Notes: a model not told the origin generated them from the sequence alone. Positions 34,001 to 45,675 are shown, counted from the stretch's first letter. The stretch: DNA of 64,000 nt from Piliocolobus tephrosceles (GCF_002776525.5 NC_045453.1:33843117-33907116), one strand, 5' to 3'. Numbers and translations: made by a program.

Positions 34001-35954
34001 GCAAGTAACTGAGGAGAGAGGAGACACCGGATCTGACCGCCCTCCGAGTGGATAAAGGCACCCCCAATGCAAGACACCCTCTGTCACCCACTGCGTCCTC
34101 CTAAGTGGAACCAAGGGGCCACTCTACTGGAGGTATCAAAAGAATTCCCAATCAAGTCAGATCCATAGTTCTGCGACGGGTGACCCGGGGTGATGCTCAG
34201 CCTTTTTGACCAAACATCCAGGGTGATAAACAGAAGGTTGGAAAGGATTTCCCAGAGCAAAGGGATGCAGTCATTTGCTTCCGGAGCTCCCTCTGTGTTG
34301 GGAGGGCGTGTGAATGTGTGGACAGCCGTGCTGGGTGGGGCAGGAATCCAGGCCCACATCCTCTCCCCACTGCTGCTCTCTGAAGGCTGCACGTTTCCAC
34401 TTTAAACAGCTCCAGGACATTCTTTTGTTTCTGTTTTTGTGTTTCTTGAGAAGGTCACAATTCTTTTACAGCCATGTTGTAAAAGAAGTTAAAAGTCTAA
34501 TTGAAAAAAAGTAAAACAAAAATCCACAGTGCTAAATAAAGCTGAGGCTAGCGCACTGCCAGCCTCCGATATCAGAAGCAGCCAGAGGCATCGAAGGGTT
34601 GCATTTTTGTGGGTCAACCGGGGCCAAAATCACTACATAAGTGGCAGAGTACCACAGAGTTCCCCACAACAGTACAGAAAAAGAAAGAATTCACCCAGAA
34701 TGAAACACGACCACCAGATAATCCCCTCCTGGTTCCAAGCAAGAGGAGCTGCCCCAAAGCAACTTTGAACGTGGGTATTATGGCCATATACAGCGTGGGT
34801 GAGAGGAGTCAGGCTGGGACATCAAACGGAGACCCCAGGGACTGCGCTCTACACTACACACAGGTCAGAGATGAGCCCTGGGCTCTGCTTTGCTAAGGAG
34901 CTTAGCAGTAGGAGGCTTGACATGGAAGTAAATCCAGGGCACACACCTCGCATGGCTTAGTGACGGGAGAGAGAAACACTGCAAGACCGAGGCTCTGTTG
35001 ATAATCTGCACACTGAAGCTGCCTCTTCAAGCTCTTGGTGCCTCGCCCCTCCTCACAGGGTCTAGATCAAGCTCGCACCGTCCCTCACTCTGAGGCTGGG
35101 GCAGCTTGGGTCTGAGCAACTTGGTTCATTTACCCAGGCAGAGAGGCTCCTGCGTTCACTGCCCCTAGCTGGGGAAACATCTCTGGTCATGGGCCCCCAC
35201 CAAACCTCTGCCTGACTTCCCTGGCAATGTGTCCTGCATTGACACACCTCGACCCCTGAACCCATGTCAGGAGACGTAAGACGTAAGTGGGGACAGCTGC
35301 ACCACCTGGATGGAGAAGCTGTGCCATTTTCAGGAGGAAACAGCTGACTAATTCGAGGGAGACTCTGTCTAAATGTACGAATGCTTCAGACGACATTTGC
35401 TTTCCGTACATCAACATTTTATTCCACAGAGAAGCTAATCAGATTGCCTAAGGAGAAAATAAACCAGTGCCTATCAATTAGCTTAAATATAAGTTTTGAA
35501 CGATAATATTTAGCAGGTTGAATTCCAAAGTGGGGAGGCCAAATAGAAAATAATATCTGCTATTTCTCAGAGGCTGAAATGTTGGAGTTTCCCAAAGTCA
35601 AAACACAATAGAATTTTTGAGATCTGCTTTAAAGTAACCGAGGGGAGGGAGGATAGCAGAGAAGAGGAGATGAGAAGATTGGCCCTGTATGGATCATTTT
35701 TGGATCTGGGGGATGAAGGCAGGGGCCATAAAGCTTTCCTGTGAGCCAATGTGTCAGACTTTGCTGCTTTCCTTTCCTCCAGCTCCCAACAGGCTGAGAA
35801 GCTCAGTATCTTACCACATCAATAGGATAGACCCCAAATCTTAAGGAATGGTCACAACTATCCCAAAACCATCAGCCTCAAGTCTTCTGCCTGCCATATG
35901 TTTGGTGCAGGGTTGGGACACATAACCTGGAGATGTGGCAAGTGAAAAGGACTC
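34001..35954. other. 2 kb single-copy sequence, no gene supported
   Basis: Contains a perfect 10-bp-arm hairpin at 34461-34487 (TTCTTTTACA, 7-nt loop, TGTAAAAGAA). Frames are at most 105 codons with no recognisable features. Confidence 0.5.
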
Positions 35955-36245
35955 CACGACTCATTAATCAGAACAATCGGGATTGTTCCAGGGAGGCCAG
36001 GCCACATGGGGACTCCACCCATGACCTGAGCTAGCTGAAGCAAGGGGAGTCTCAGGCCCTTGATTCAAGAGGTTCGCTCATGCTCTTTCCTTGCTGTCAA
36101 TGAGAAAGTGCCCGGGTTGCCAGCAGCAGCCATCAGAATCCAGCATGGGAAGGAGCCCAGAGAAACGGACCAGAGTTCTAACTAAGCTGTGGTAGAAGCC
36201 TGCCCCACTGCTGAATCTTCCGGGCATGTGGGCCAATACCTCCCT
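35955..36245 (+). repeat. diverged interspersed repeat, family not assigned
   Basis: 'tgttccagggaggccaggccacatgg', 'gggttgccagcagcagccatc' and 'gggcatgtgggccaatacctcc' follow the order of a mammalian repeat that I recognise but cannot name ('…ccatggtgacccaagc…gctggcggccatctt…ttacgtgagccaataaattccc…'). Likely the same family as 23215-23560 on the other strand. Confidence 0.35.
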
Positions 36246-36984
36246 CCAGCTTTTAAGCATTTGTGAGCTGCACTTCCAGCTCCTTCCCCAACAGGACCTG
36301 CCAGTTGGCTGTCATATACCCCAGAGCAGCAGGTGTCATTTCAGAGCCTCCTCGAGGTCATTCTTTCTCAGGTTAAGCATTTTTCCTCTGAAAGGCACAG
36401 CTTAGCAGTGGCCCATAAACTTTCTGGTGATGTTCCTACAAATTTGTTCCACACGTGTTGTTTTGTTCTTCAAGTGCCTGGTGGATGCTAAGGTCAGTGG
36501 CTACCCCTTCTAATTCTTCTCCTTGTGCTCAGGGCTTCCCAGCGCACGCTGGGCAGCCACTGACTAATTAAATCATCCCACAAAGGTACCCTGCAGGACA
36601 CACAACGCTGACCCTAAATGCGAACGCCTGGGTAAGCATTCAAGAGAGGGACCAGGTCTGACATTTCTCAACATCAGGACTCGGCGCCTATGCTGAAGCT
36701 TTTGTTTCCAAAGGTATGCTGTACTAATTCAGAGGCTTTTCTCATACGTTTCTAAACAAACGTGGAAGGAACCTGGTCAGCTTGCAAATGGACAAGGCCC
36801 TCCCCGGTCCTGACATGGTGATACAGCCTGGCTACACCCTCCAGGCTCATCAGGAATGACAGCTTTGCCTTGGAGGAGTTCTGCGGGTGCTTCAGGACCA
36901 TGACACAAAGCTGCAAGTGACCAGCAACAGTCATCTTCACCCCTGCATGGTATCTATTTTTCTAGCTTCATAATTCCAATTCTT
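36246..36984. other. single-copy sequence, nothing supported
   Basis: No gene or repeat recognised. Confidence 0.5.
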
Positions 36985-37048
36985 CGGGCCTATTCTCTCT
37001 CTCTCCCCCCCCCCCAACCCACCCCCCACTTCCCTCCCTCTCTCTCTA
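36985..37048. repeat. polypyrimidine tract with long C runs
   Basis: CT repeats, an 11-C run (37005-37015), CCC (37018-37020) and a 6-C run (37022-37027), then more CT. The minus strand meets the G-quadruplex pattern with 1-2-nt loops. Confidence 0.9.
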
Positions 37049-39019
37049 ACTTCAGTTGGGTTTTGAACTTGGTAACTACCCTGTAGCCCCTCTTGGAGTA
37101 CACAGTTGAGTAAGGCTGAATATACAGTTTGGACAATCACATGTGTTAACTCAGGGATTCCTTAACCTACTAATTGTCACCAATCCAGCAATGGCTGACC
37201 TAACTGCTGACACTTGAAGCTTGCTCGTTCACCATAAAGGCCACGATTAAACCTAAAGTGAGCTGTGGGAGTTTATTCAAATTCTCTCTTCAATGCTGCA
37301 CCCCCCTCCCAGTGAAATTAAAAAATAGGCATAGCTTACTGCTTCATCAGCATTATGTAGCACGCCAGGGACTGCTGGGCTCAGAAAAATGCCAACAAGC
37401 TGGTAAGATGGTCTCCGATTTGCCAACAGGGAGGTCCCCGAGGGGACCCACGCACGGCTCTTTCCTCTCCTAGAGCTTTGCCATGCCTGAGAGCCCTGCG
37501 TGGGCACCTCCAAGGTTTCATTACCCACCTTATGAAAAACCAACGGCCTCTTTTGTTACTAGTTAGACATTCATACCCAATAATAGAGCTCTCTGCAAAG
37601 TGCACAGTGATGGTGCTCCCACGGAATTCTGTTATCAACGCAGCCGTGCAATGTCATCAAAGGTGTAATTCAGGGCTGCCTTGGATGAAAAGGAATTTCA
37701 AAGGCAGCTTTCTCTGGCTGACTTCTTTGAATCCACTTGTAAAAAATCAGAACTTGATTCCAAGCTTGTTCCAAGGATGGCAAATTAATGAACTGTCCTC
37801 ATGTCACTAAAGACTTAGCTCAGAACTCAGGTTACAGGAGGATTGGGTTTTTATTAACTGCTTTCCTGGGAGCTCTTGCAATTCCAGCCTTTTATTGTTG
37901 CCTGGGAGGGTGTTGTATGAAGCTGATGAGTGTTTGCTGCAAAAAGCTTAAGTATAATCAGAGATTAAGTCGTTTCTCCCTCTTCCACTCTTCCTTTTCC
38001 ACAGTCAAAGGAATCAGGAAGGCAGAATTCAAGTGAAAACTAAGCAGTGCATAATTCTTAAATGCAATAGTTAAATGCCCATAATAAGTACAGCAGCTAT
38101 TAGATGGGTGCTTTTCACAAAAGGTTCTGATGTTTGTCTCTCCTTTGAAAGGATCTGCTCCTTAAAATCTGACTTACGGGATATTCAATCAGCATGAATA
38201 CCTCTGAGGTACTTTCACCATAAGATAGCTGTCAACTCTTCCCCACAAAGCAAGACGTTTACAATATGTTTACGCGGGAGTCCACGTGGAGAGGGCTTCA
38301 ATATGTTCATTGTGCTTCCTTCAAAGTGGCGTGATGAGGAATCAGAGGACGTTTCATAAGACGGGAAGAAGGCAATTTGGCTTCATGTGACACCTTTCAT
38401 GCTCAAAGAATCCCAACAGTGAAATACTTATGAAGAATAAAATGCTTACACTTTGTAAGTGAAGAGAGTGGAGTTGCGGCAATGAGGCTGGAAACGGAGT
38501 TGGAGCCAAATTTCAGCGAGGTCTCCCCGCAATTGAGAGCCCAGCGTGCGGTGGCCATTGAGAGGAGGAGGATCTGTTCAGATGTCTTAAGCAGCCCAAG
38601 CGAAGCCCCTCCAGAGCTGCTGTGGTTGACCATGACCCTGCCACCAGCTGCTTCCTTCGGGTGCAGTGGCCCAATCTGTCCCTTGTTTTTATTTACCCGA
38701 AGTGGTCCTTTTTCCTGCCTTTGCCTGCTTTCAAATTTATAATTCAAAGAAAATCATGACAATAAGAACATGCACTATTTGTTTAGTCACTGATAATTTC
38801 ACCACGGCTATCATTTTTGGGTTTTCTGTTGGTCCTAGTTTCTAAGGATGAATAATTTTACAGAGTCACACTCCTGGCTGGGACAGGATTCCGTGTTATG
38901 TTTTCTCACTTGTCTTTGGTCACCTCCATCTCCTGCCTCCATTTGCCTCCATGTTAAAGGTGCAAACTCTCAAGGGGCCAGGCCGCCATTTTGTCCGATA
39001 TTCTGCTACTGCTGAACCT
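37049..39019. other. 2 kb single-copy sequence, no gene supported
   Basis: No recognised repeat. Frames up to 114 codons overlap on both strands. The high share of non-repeat AT-rich sequence is compatible with regulatory DNA, but nothing specific can be shown. Confidence 0.45.
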
Positions 39020-39420
39020 TTACGTTCATTCATTTATTCCTTCATTTAAAAAGTGCTTGTTGAGCACCTACTCTGAACTAAAGAGATAAAGATGCTGAGC
39101 TGTAACGGTTTTCATTGGGCATGAGGATTAAGAAATGAATAATGAGTGAACTTTATTGTATGTTCCAAGGTAAGAGGTTACCGGAAAAGTCAACAACAGC
39201 AGTGGAGGAGGGAGGTAGGCGTGTGAAGGTGGGGAGGGGATTCTGTGGCTTCAAAGTGTGCAGCCTGGTGGGCCTCCTGGAGAAGGTGACATGGGCCAAG
39301 ACAAGGAGGTGAGCGAGGAAGCCACACCTGGGGGAGGAAGGCTCCAGGAAGAGTAGACGGTGGAATATAGGCTCCGGGTGGCCAGGCTGGCCTGGGCAAG
39401 GGTCAGCAGGGGAGCCAGCT
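39020..39420 (-). repeat. L2 fragment
   Basis: 'cattcatttattccttcatttaaaaagtgcttgttgagcacctactctg' is the antisense L2 terminus. Farther in, 'gtgggcctcctggagaaggtgacatgggccaagacaaggaggtgagc' matches antisense L2 body words. The 142-codon minus-strand frame over it is chance. Confidence 0.65.
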
Positions 39421-39459
39421 TGGGGGTGGCTTCTACCCATTGCTAGGCAGCAGCTTCTT

Positions 39460-39620
39460 TGGGATGGATTCCTGGGAGCCAAATCATTGTGTCTGAGGTT
39501 GTTTATATTTTTATGGTTATTTTTATATATAGTCAAATTATTCTTGTAAAGGCCTGTACCAATGTGTACTGCTACCAGCAATTTATGATTCTAGCACAGG
39601 AGAACCCCAATAGTATTAAA
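39460..39620 (-). repeat. LINE-1 (L1M) fragment
   Basis: 'attcctgggagccaaatcattgtgtctgagg' and 'gtaaaggcctgtaccaatgtgtactgctaccagcaatttatga' resemble antisense old L1 3' sequence ('…gtaccaatttacactcccaccagcagtgtatgag…'). Confidence 0.5.
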
Positions 39621-39797
39621 TATTACAGTTTTTAAAATATGTTAATTTAATAGATTTAATAGTTTCTCATTGTTATTTTACTCTATTTAAAAAGGGTGAA
39701 CCTTTTTTCACTGTTACCAACATCACGGCAAGCACAGAAACGATCCCTTCATAATTCTCAGCCATTTCCTTGAATTGTCATTGACTCATTTATTTAA

Positions 39798-40283
39798 AGT
39801 AGAGTTTCCAGATTTAGCAAATAAAAATACCAGGCACTGGGTTAAATTGGAATCTCAGGTAAACAACAAAGAACTTTTTGTATAAGTGTGTCCTGGCCGG
39901 GTGAGGTGGCTCACTCCTGTAATCCCAGCACTTTGGGAGGCTGAGGAGGGCAGATCACCTGAGGTCAGGAGTTCAAGACCAGCCTGGCCAACATGGTGAA
40001 ACCCCATATCTACTAAAAACACAAAAATTAGCTGAGTGTGGTGGCAGGCACTTATAATCCCAGTTACTCGGGAGGCTGAGGCAAGAGAGTTGCTTAAACC
40101 TGGGAGGCAGAGGCTGCAGTGAGCCGAGATCACGCCATTGCACTCCAGCCTGGGCAACAAGACTGAAACTCCATCTCAAAAAAAAAAAAAAAATGTCCTG
40201 TGCAATATATTAAAATATTATTTTATTGTTTTTTGAAATTCAAATTTAACTGGGCTTCCTGTATTTCATTTGGAAACCCTACT
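39798..40283. mobile_element. foldback (inverted-repeat) element split by an Alu
   Basis: Left arm 39798-39894 ('agagtttccagatttagcaaataaaaatacc…gttaaattggaatctcaggtaaacaac') and right arm 40194-40283 ('…gaaattcaaatttaactgggcttcctgtatttcatttggaaaccct') are imperfect reverse complements. The Alu at 39895-40193 sits at the centre. The palindromic design suggests a non-autonomous DNA element; I cannot name it. Confidence 0.75.
39895..40193 (+). mobile_element. Alu element (AluS-like)
   Basis: Full dimer from GGCCGGGTGAGGTGGCTCAC to an A15 tail. TSD TGTCCT at 39889-39894 and 40194-40199. It lies in the middle of an inverted-repeat element. Confidence 0.97.
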
Positions 40284-40338
40284 TTAAAAGACTATTTATT
40301 AAAGATCTAATATGCACTACTGTCCCAGGGTGCTGAAG

Positions 40339-40440
40339 CCTTGATGTTGGTCTCAGTTGTTTGTTAAGTAGGTAGATATTAATTTACTACCTTGATGTTA
40401 GTCTCGGTAGTTCATTAAGCAAATAGATACTAGCTTACTG
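40339..40440. repeat. 51-bp tandem duplication (old)
   Basis: Copies 40339-40389 and 40390-40440 both start CCTTGATGTT and are about 76% identical; most differences are transitions. Confidence 0.8.
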
Positions 40441-40474
40441 CCTTTCACATGAATTCCAAATGTTCTCCTGCATG

Positions 40475-40570
40475 TTTATCTTCTATTTCAGTTATTATTT
40501 CTAATTGTAGAAATTTTAATTTGTGGATAAGTGACCTTTTTGTTTTCTTTTTAGTTTATCTTCTATTTCA
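40475..40570. repeat. 16-bp direct repeat pair
   Basis: TTTATCTTCTATTTCA occurs at 40475-40490 and 40555-40570, 80 bp apart. Function unknown; may be chance in AT-rich DNA. Confidence 0.6.
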
Positions 40571-41197
40571 AAATTAGGAAGACAGGGCACATCTAATGAT
40601 AAGACTCTCAGATCTCTGCTGATGGGTTTTAGTGATACTTGGAAAGACGTTTACTGCTGTGCTCAATTCTCCAAGAAAATGATTCCCAAGTCTGAGAGGT
40701 ACAGGTGCTGAGTGGACTTAGATGCATTCTTAGGCTCAGTAACAATGTTTCTTCTGAAAACCCACACATATACACCCTCAGAGTCCAATTGCACATGCCG
40801 CAGTTGCAAACGAAACTGCTGCTGCTGCTGTGGTTGTTCGGTGATAACCTGCTTCACCGTACAGAAATGTTCTTCCTGTTCTCCATCATGCATTGACACC
40901 GTGTTAATGGAAAATTTAACCATTGTAATTTTCCCTCTTTCAAGTTAAAGGATGCGCATACACATGAGAAACGAGGTTGAGGTTGACTTTCGTGACAGTG
41001 CAAAAGGATTATCAATACTAATCAAATGTGTGAACAGGAGGAGGTCCAACTCACATGGCACTTGTGGTGAAACAGCGTCTTAGGTGAGTTGGAGATTAGG
41101 TCCGGTCATTTTATTTCAAGTCTTCTGCCCATATTTTGCAGGAGTGCTTCAGGACCCAGATGTCACAGAAGCGGCCATGCTGGGCAGGGTTTACCCC
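40571..41197. other. single-copy sequence, nothing supported
   Basis: A short (CTG)5-like run at about 40817-40832 creates Cys/Gln runs in opposing frames; no gene recognised. Confidence 0.5.
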
Positions 41198-41259
41198 ATA
41201 CACCCTCCCCAGCTGCACCGGCTTCTCTATACACCCTCCCCAGCTGCACCGGCTTCTCT
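41198..41259. repeat. identical 31-bp tandem duplication
   Basis: 41198-41228 and 41229-41259 are identical over 31 bp (starting ATACACCCTCCCC, ending GGCTTCTCT). Confidence 0.95.
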
Positions 41260-41654
41260 GTGCAACTTGAGGCAGGGATAAGGGGGCAGTGAGAGGGGTC
41301 TCTGTGGAACGATCAGGGATGGTGGTGTGCTGGCTCGCTGCCCTGGGTATCAAAGTGTGACCTTGCTGTGCAGGGGTACGCCAGCAGGTTTTCAGGTCAT
41401 CCTCTGGTGGCTGCTTTTTCATGGGTGCCCATCTCTGGGGTCCTGGACTGCCAGATTTACTCTCTGGCATGAGGCCCATGGCATGCCTATGCAGGTGTGA
41501 ATGATACACATGCTTCCTTGACTCTGCCCACTTTGTCTAAAAGTTCACAGGTTGTGGAATCTCTGCCACTCTGCCTCCAATTTGCCAGTCTTCAGCTGCC
41601 CTGGGGAGGTTTTCAGTCCAGGTTGGGATGGGAAATGATGTCTCTATAAATATT

Positions 41655-43737
41655 ATTAAATTGATTCATAATAATTACATATATTTGTGGGATACATGTA
41701 ATATTTTGATACCTGCATGCAATGTGTAATGATCAAATCAGGGTAATTATGATATCCATCACCTCAAGCATCTGTCATTTATTTGTGTTGAGAATATTTC
41801 AGACCTTCTCTTCTAGCTGTTTTGAAATCTATAATAAATTATTTTTGTTACTATAGTCACCGTACTGTGCTATCAAAAACTAGAACTTAATTCTTTCATC
41901 TAACTGTATTTTTGTACCCATTAACCATGCTCTCCCTATCTCCTCCTGCCCGCTTCCAGCCTCTGGTAACCACATTCTACTCTCTACCTCTGTGAGATCA
42001 GTGTTTTTAGCTCCCACATGTGAGTGAGAACGTGTGACATTAGGCCTTCTGTGCCTGGTTCATTTTACTTCACATAATAACCTCAAGTCCCATCCACGTG
42101 GCTGCACTATGACAGGATTTTATTACTTTACATGGCTGAATAGTATTCCATTGTGTATATGTACTACACGTTCTTTATTCATTTGTCTGTTGATGGACAC
42201 TTAGATTGGTTCCATTTTTGGCTATTGTAAATAGTGTTGCAATGAGTGGGAATGTGGCTATCTCTTTGATATACTGATTCCTTTCTTTTGGATATCTGTT
42301 CAACCATGGGATTACTAGAGCATATGGTAGATCTATTGTTAGTTTTTTGAGGAACGCCCATCCTGTTTACTGTGGTGGCTATACTAATTTACACACCCAC
42401 CAGCAGTGTTCTAGTGTACTAGCATTCCTCTTTCTCTGCATCCTCACCAACATCTGTTATTTTTTGTCTTATAGTAGTAGCCATTTTAATTGGGATGAGA
42501 TAATATCTCATTGTGTTTTTAACTTGCATTTCCATGATTAGTGATGCTGAACATTTTTTATATATCTGTTAGCCATTTGTGTGTCTTCTTTTGAGAAATA
42601 TCTATTCAGATCATTTGCCCATTTTTAACTCATTTGCCCGTTTTTAATCAAATTATTTGTGGGGTTTGTTTGTTTGTTTGTTTTGCTATTTCATTGTTTG
42701 AGTTCCTTATATATTCTGGATAATAATCCCCTGTGAGATGACAGTTTGCAAAGATTTTCTCCTATTTGGTAGGTTGCGTTGTCACTCTGTTGGTTGTTTC
42801 TTCTGCTGGATAGAAGCCTTTTAGTTTGGTGTAATCTCATTTGTCTATTTTTGCTTTTGTCACCTGTGCTTTTGAGGTCCCACCCAAGAAATCTTTACCA
42901 AGACCAATGTCCTAGAGTAGTGTTTCTCCAATGTTTTCCTCTAGGAATCTTATAGTTTCACATCTTTCACTTAAGTCTTTAGTCCATTTTGATTTGATTT
43001 TTGTATATGGTTTAAGATGGAGAGCTCTCATATGCATATGAATGTCCCTTTTCTCCAGCTTTACTTATTAAAAACACTGTCCTTTCCTCACTGAATGTTC
43101 TTTATTGAAAATACATGATGGGCTGTAAATACATGAAAATACATAGTAGGCTGTAAATACATGGATTTATTTCTGGGTTCTCTGTTCTGTTCCATTCATC
43201 TATGTGTCTGTTTTTAATGCCAATACGACATTGTTTTGGTTACTATAGCTTTGTTGTACATGTTGGCCTTGGATACTGTAATGCCTCAAGGCTTTGCTCG
43301 TTTTGCTCAGGATGACTTTGTCCCATTCGGGGTCTTCTGTGGTTCCACATGAATTTTAGGACTGCTTTTTCTGTTTTTGTGAAAAAGAAGTCCTTGGTTG
43401 TTGGATAGGGATGGCATTGAATCTGTAGATTAGTTTTGGTAGCATGGCGAGTTCCACAGTATTCATTCTTTCAATCCATGAACATGGAATGTCTTTTCAT
43501 TTTTCTTGTGACCACTTTAATTTATTTCATCAGTGTTGTATAGTTTTTCTTGTGGAGATCTTTTACCTCCTTGGCTAAATTAATTTATAGGGTTTTTCTT
43601 TGTAGCTATTGTAATTAAGTTGCTTTCTTGATTTCTTTTTCTGCTATTTAACCATTAGTATGTAGAAATACTATTGATTTTTGTGTGTTAATTTTGTAAT
43701 CTGCAACTTTACTGAAATCTGGTATCAATATGTTCCA
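41655..43737 (-). mobile_element. 5'-truncated LINE-1 (L1MA/L1MB-like), 2.1 kb
   Basis: The plus strand reads from the L1 3' UTR ('tacatatatttgtgggatacatgtaatattttgatac') back into ORF2. Landmarks in order: 'catggctgaatagtattcca' (42131), 'gttgatggacacttagattgg', 'ggttgcgttgtcactctgttgg' (42772), 'cttaagtctttagtccattttgattt' (42971), 'ggttactatagctttgttgt' (43238), 'tttactgaaatctggtatcaat' (43707). Only the 3' third of ORF2 is present and the frame is broken by many stops, so it is inactive. A (GTTT)n run lies near 42665. Confidence 0.95.
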
Positions 43738-43817
43738 CAGGGGAAATGCTTATGGCTAAGAAATGACAAACTGATGCTATGATCCCATTGCCTTTCCATA
43801 TCTAAATATTTACAAAA

Positions 43818-44012
43818 CAAGGCTCAAGAGATCACTTTCTCTGAGCCATGTGAAGACACGGCAAGAAGGTGGCAAGCCAGGATGCACTCACCAGGAACCA
43901 AATGTGTTGGCACCTTGATGTTGTATTTCCAGCCCCAAGACCTGTGAGAAATAAATGTCTATTGTTCCAGCCACCCAGTCTATGTTTTGTATAGCAGCCC
44001 AAGAGGACTAAT
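43818..44012 (+). mobile_element. MLT1-type MaLR LTR, 3' part
   Basis: 'gagccatgtgaagacacggcaagaaggtggcaagcc', 'caccttgatgttgtatttccagcc', 'gacctgtgagaaataaatgtc' and 'gcagcccaagaggactaa' follow the LTR 3' half in sense. The 5' half is not found; the L1 lies immediately upstream. Confidence 0.8.
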
Positions 44013-44110
44013 TCATTCCCTTTTAAGCACGACTTTTGTTTAATCAAAAATACGTTATTGAGTTATTAGATGAAGACGTTAAGCAAAAGAACATATAACC
44101 AACGATTCTA

Positions 44111-44375
44111 ACCTTTGGGAGGTTGAGGCAGGAGAACTGACTGAAGCCAGGAGCTCCAGACCAACCTAGGCAGCATTGCAAGACCTTGTATCAAAAAATA
44201 AAACTAAGAAGTTATACAGGCATAGTGGCATGCACCTGTGGTCCCAGCTACTTGGGAGGCTGAGGGAGGCAGATAGTTTGAGCCCAGGAGTTCAAGGATG
44301 CAGTGAGCTGCGATCAGACCATTGCACTCCAGTCTGGGTGACAAAGTAAGCACCTGTCTCAAAACAACAAAAAGA
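44111..44375 (+). mobile_element. Alu element (AluJ-like, 5'-truncated)
   Basis: 'tttgggaggttgaggcaggagaac' through a middle A-rich linker to 'cactccagtctgggtgacaaagtaagcacctgtctc' and a short CAAAA tail. High divergence and 'ggagttcaaggatgcagtgagctgcgatc' suit AluJ. Confidence 0.92.
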
Positions 44376-44389
44376 TTCCCACCACAGCT

Positions 44390-44465
44390 GTAAACTCAGC
44401 CCCTGCCTATCACAGTGCTTGGCTCATCAAAAGCACTCAACAAATGTCTGTTGACTGCATTAATG
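44390..44465 (+). repeat. L2 3' end
   Basis: 'ctgcctatcacagtgcttggctcatcaaaagcactcaacaaatgtctgttgac' is the sense L2 terminus. Confidence 0.7.
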
Positions 44466-45235
44466 ATTAAATGATACCATAGAGTATTCGCACATCAAAG
44501 AAAACCTTTTTAATAATGTGACCTGCAAAATGTGTTCTCTCTTCTCTTTTCCCTGCAGAGCATATCTGTGACAGAAAGTTAAGTATATTTTACAACATGG
44601 TCTGTTTGACAAGTTCAATTTGATTTTATAAACCAACTGATTTGTTGTGGAAAGTTGTGGGGCAAATGGTTCTCCCAGGAATGGGAGGTTGCCAAGCGCT
44701 GTGCTTACCTCCACTGCATGGCACATTTGTCAACCCCCTCTCATTCTCAGCAAGTCAAAAGGCATCCCAGGCCCTCAGCCTGACCCCAGCATTCAGCTGG
44801 ACAGAGCCTGGGTTCCTGCCAGGTCTCCATGAACTCAGACATGGCCAGAGAGGCCTGGTGGTCAAAGGGAGAGGCCAACGTGCAATCGAGCCAGGGAATC
44901 CTGGGGATGCTGAGAACTGTCTCATCCTCATTCCTGTGGACACATCTCTGTGTATTCAGCGAGCCTCCTTGGAAATGTGTGACTTGCTTGTCTTCTCAGT
45001 GAGCACACTTCCTGCAAAAGGAAGCATCAATCAGAGACATGTAGGATTTGGTGTTCTTTCTGACAACAAAAGCACAAGTGCAGCTTGCCCTTAGTTCTGT
45101 GAAGCAACATCAGCATGAAATAATGATTTTAGGGGACCATTACCACAATATTTTAAATATCTAGTTCCTTTTGTTGGGTCTCAAATCTGAAAGAAAGATC
45201 TAAATTCTGGGTCTTCCTTGTTGAGAGATATTGTG
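44466..45235. other. single-copy sequence, no gene supported
   Basis: A 150-codon frame (44642-45094) has no recognisable domain, no splice context, and overlaps a frame on the other strand; treated as chance. Confidence 0.5.
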
Positions 45236-45239
45236 TGTT

Positions 45240-45258
45240 GGGGGATGGGGGGGGTGGG
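45240..45258 (+). other. G-quadruplex-type motif
   Basis: G5, AT, G8, T, G3 fits four G-runs with short loops. Confidence 0.6.
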
Positions 45259-45358
45259 TGTATCATTTATTTTATCATTTATTTTAAAGAATCACCTTAC
45301 ATTGCCAGAATAAATAAAAGCATGACTATGGTGAACCAGGTCAGCCTTTCCAGGACAC

Positions 45359-45675
45359 CTTTATTTATTTATGTATTTATTTACTTATGGAGAGACAGGT
45401 CCTTGCTCTGTCACCCAAGCTGGAGTGCAGTGGCCCGATCATAGCTCATTGCAGCCTCAAACTCCTGAGCTCAAGCAATCCTCACACCTCAGTCTCCCAT
45501 GTAGCTGAGACCACAGGCACGTACCACCACACCCGGCTAATTTTTTTTATTTTTTTATAGTGTTGGAGTCTTGCTTTGTTATACAGATTGGTCTGGAACT
45601 CCTGGCCTCAAGCAATCCTCCTGCCTCAGCCTTCAAAAGTGTTGGGATTAAAGGCACGAGTCACCACACCAGGCT
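45359..45675 (-). mobile_element. Alu element (AluJb-like) with TTTA tail
   Basis: Antisense dimer 'ggtccttgctctgtcacccaagctgg' to 'gcacgagtcaccacaccaggct'. 'gatcatagctcattgcagcctc' and 'ctcaagcaatcctc' are AluJ-like. The tail region is TTTA-type repeat (45359-45387) instead of pure T. Confidence 0.93.

Noticed and set aside
41655..43737. Possible active LINE-1
   Set aside because: Lacks ORF1 and most of ORF2, has many stops and an old-family 3' UTR.
44642..45094. 150-codon open frame on the plus strand
   Set aside because: No domain, an opposing frame over the same bases, no splice context.
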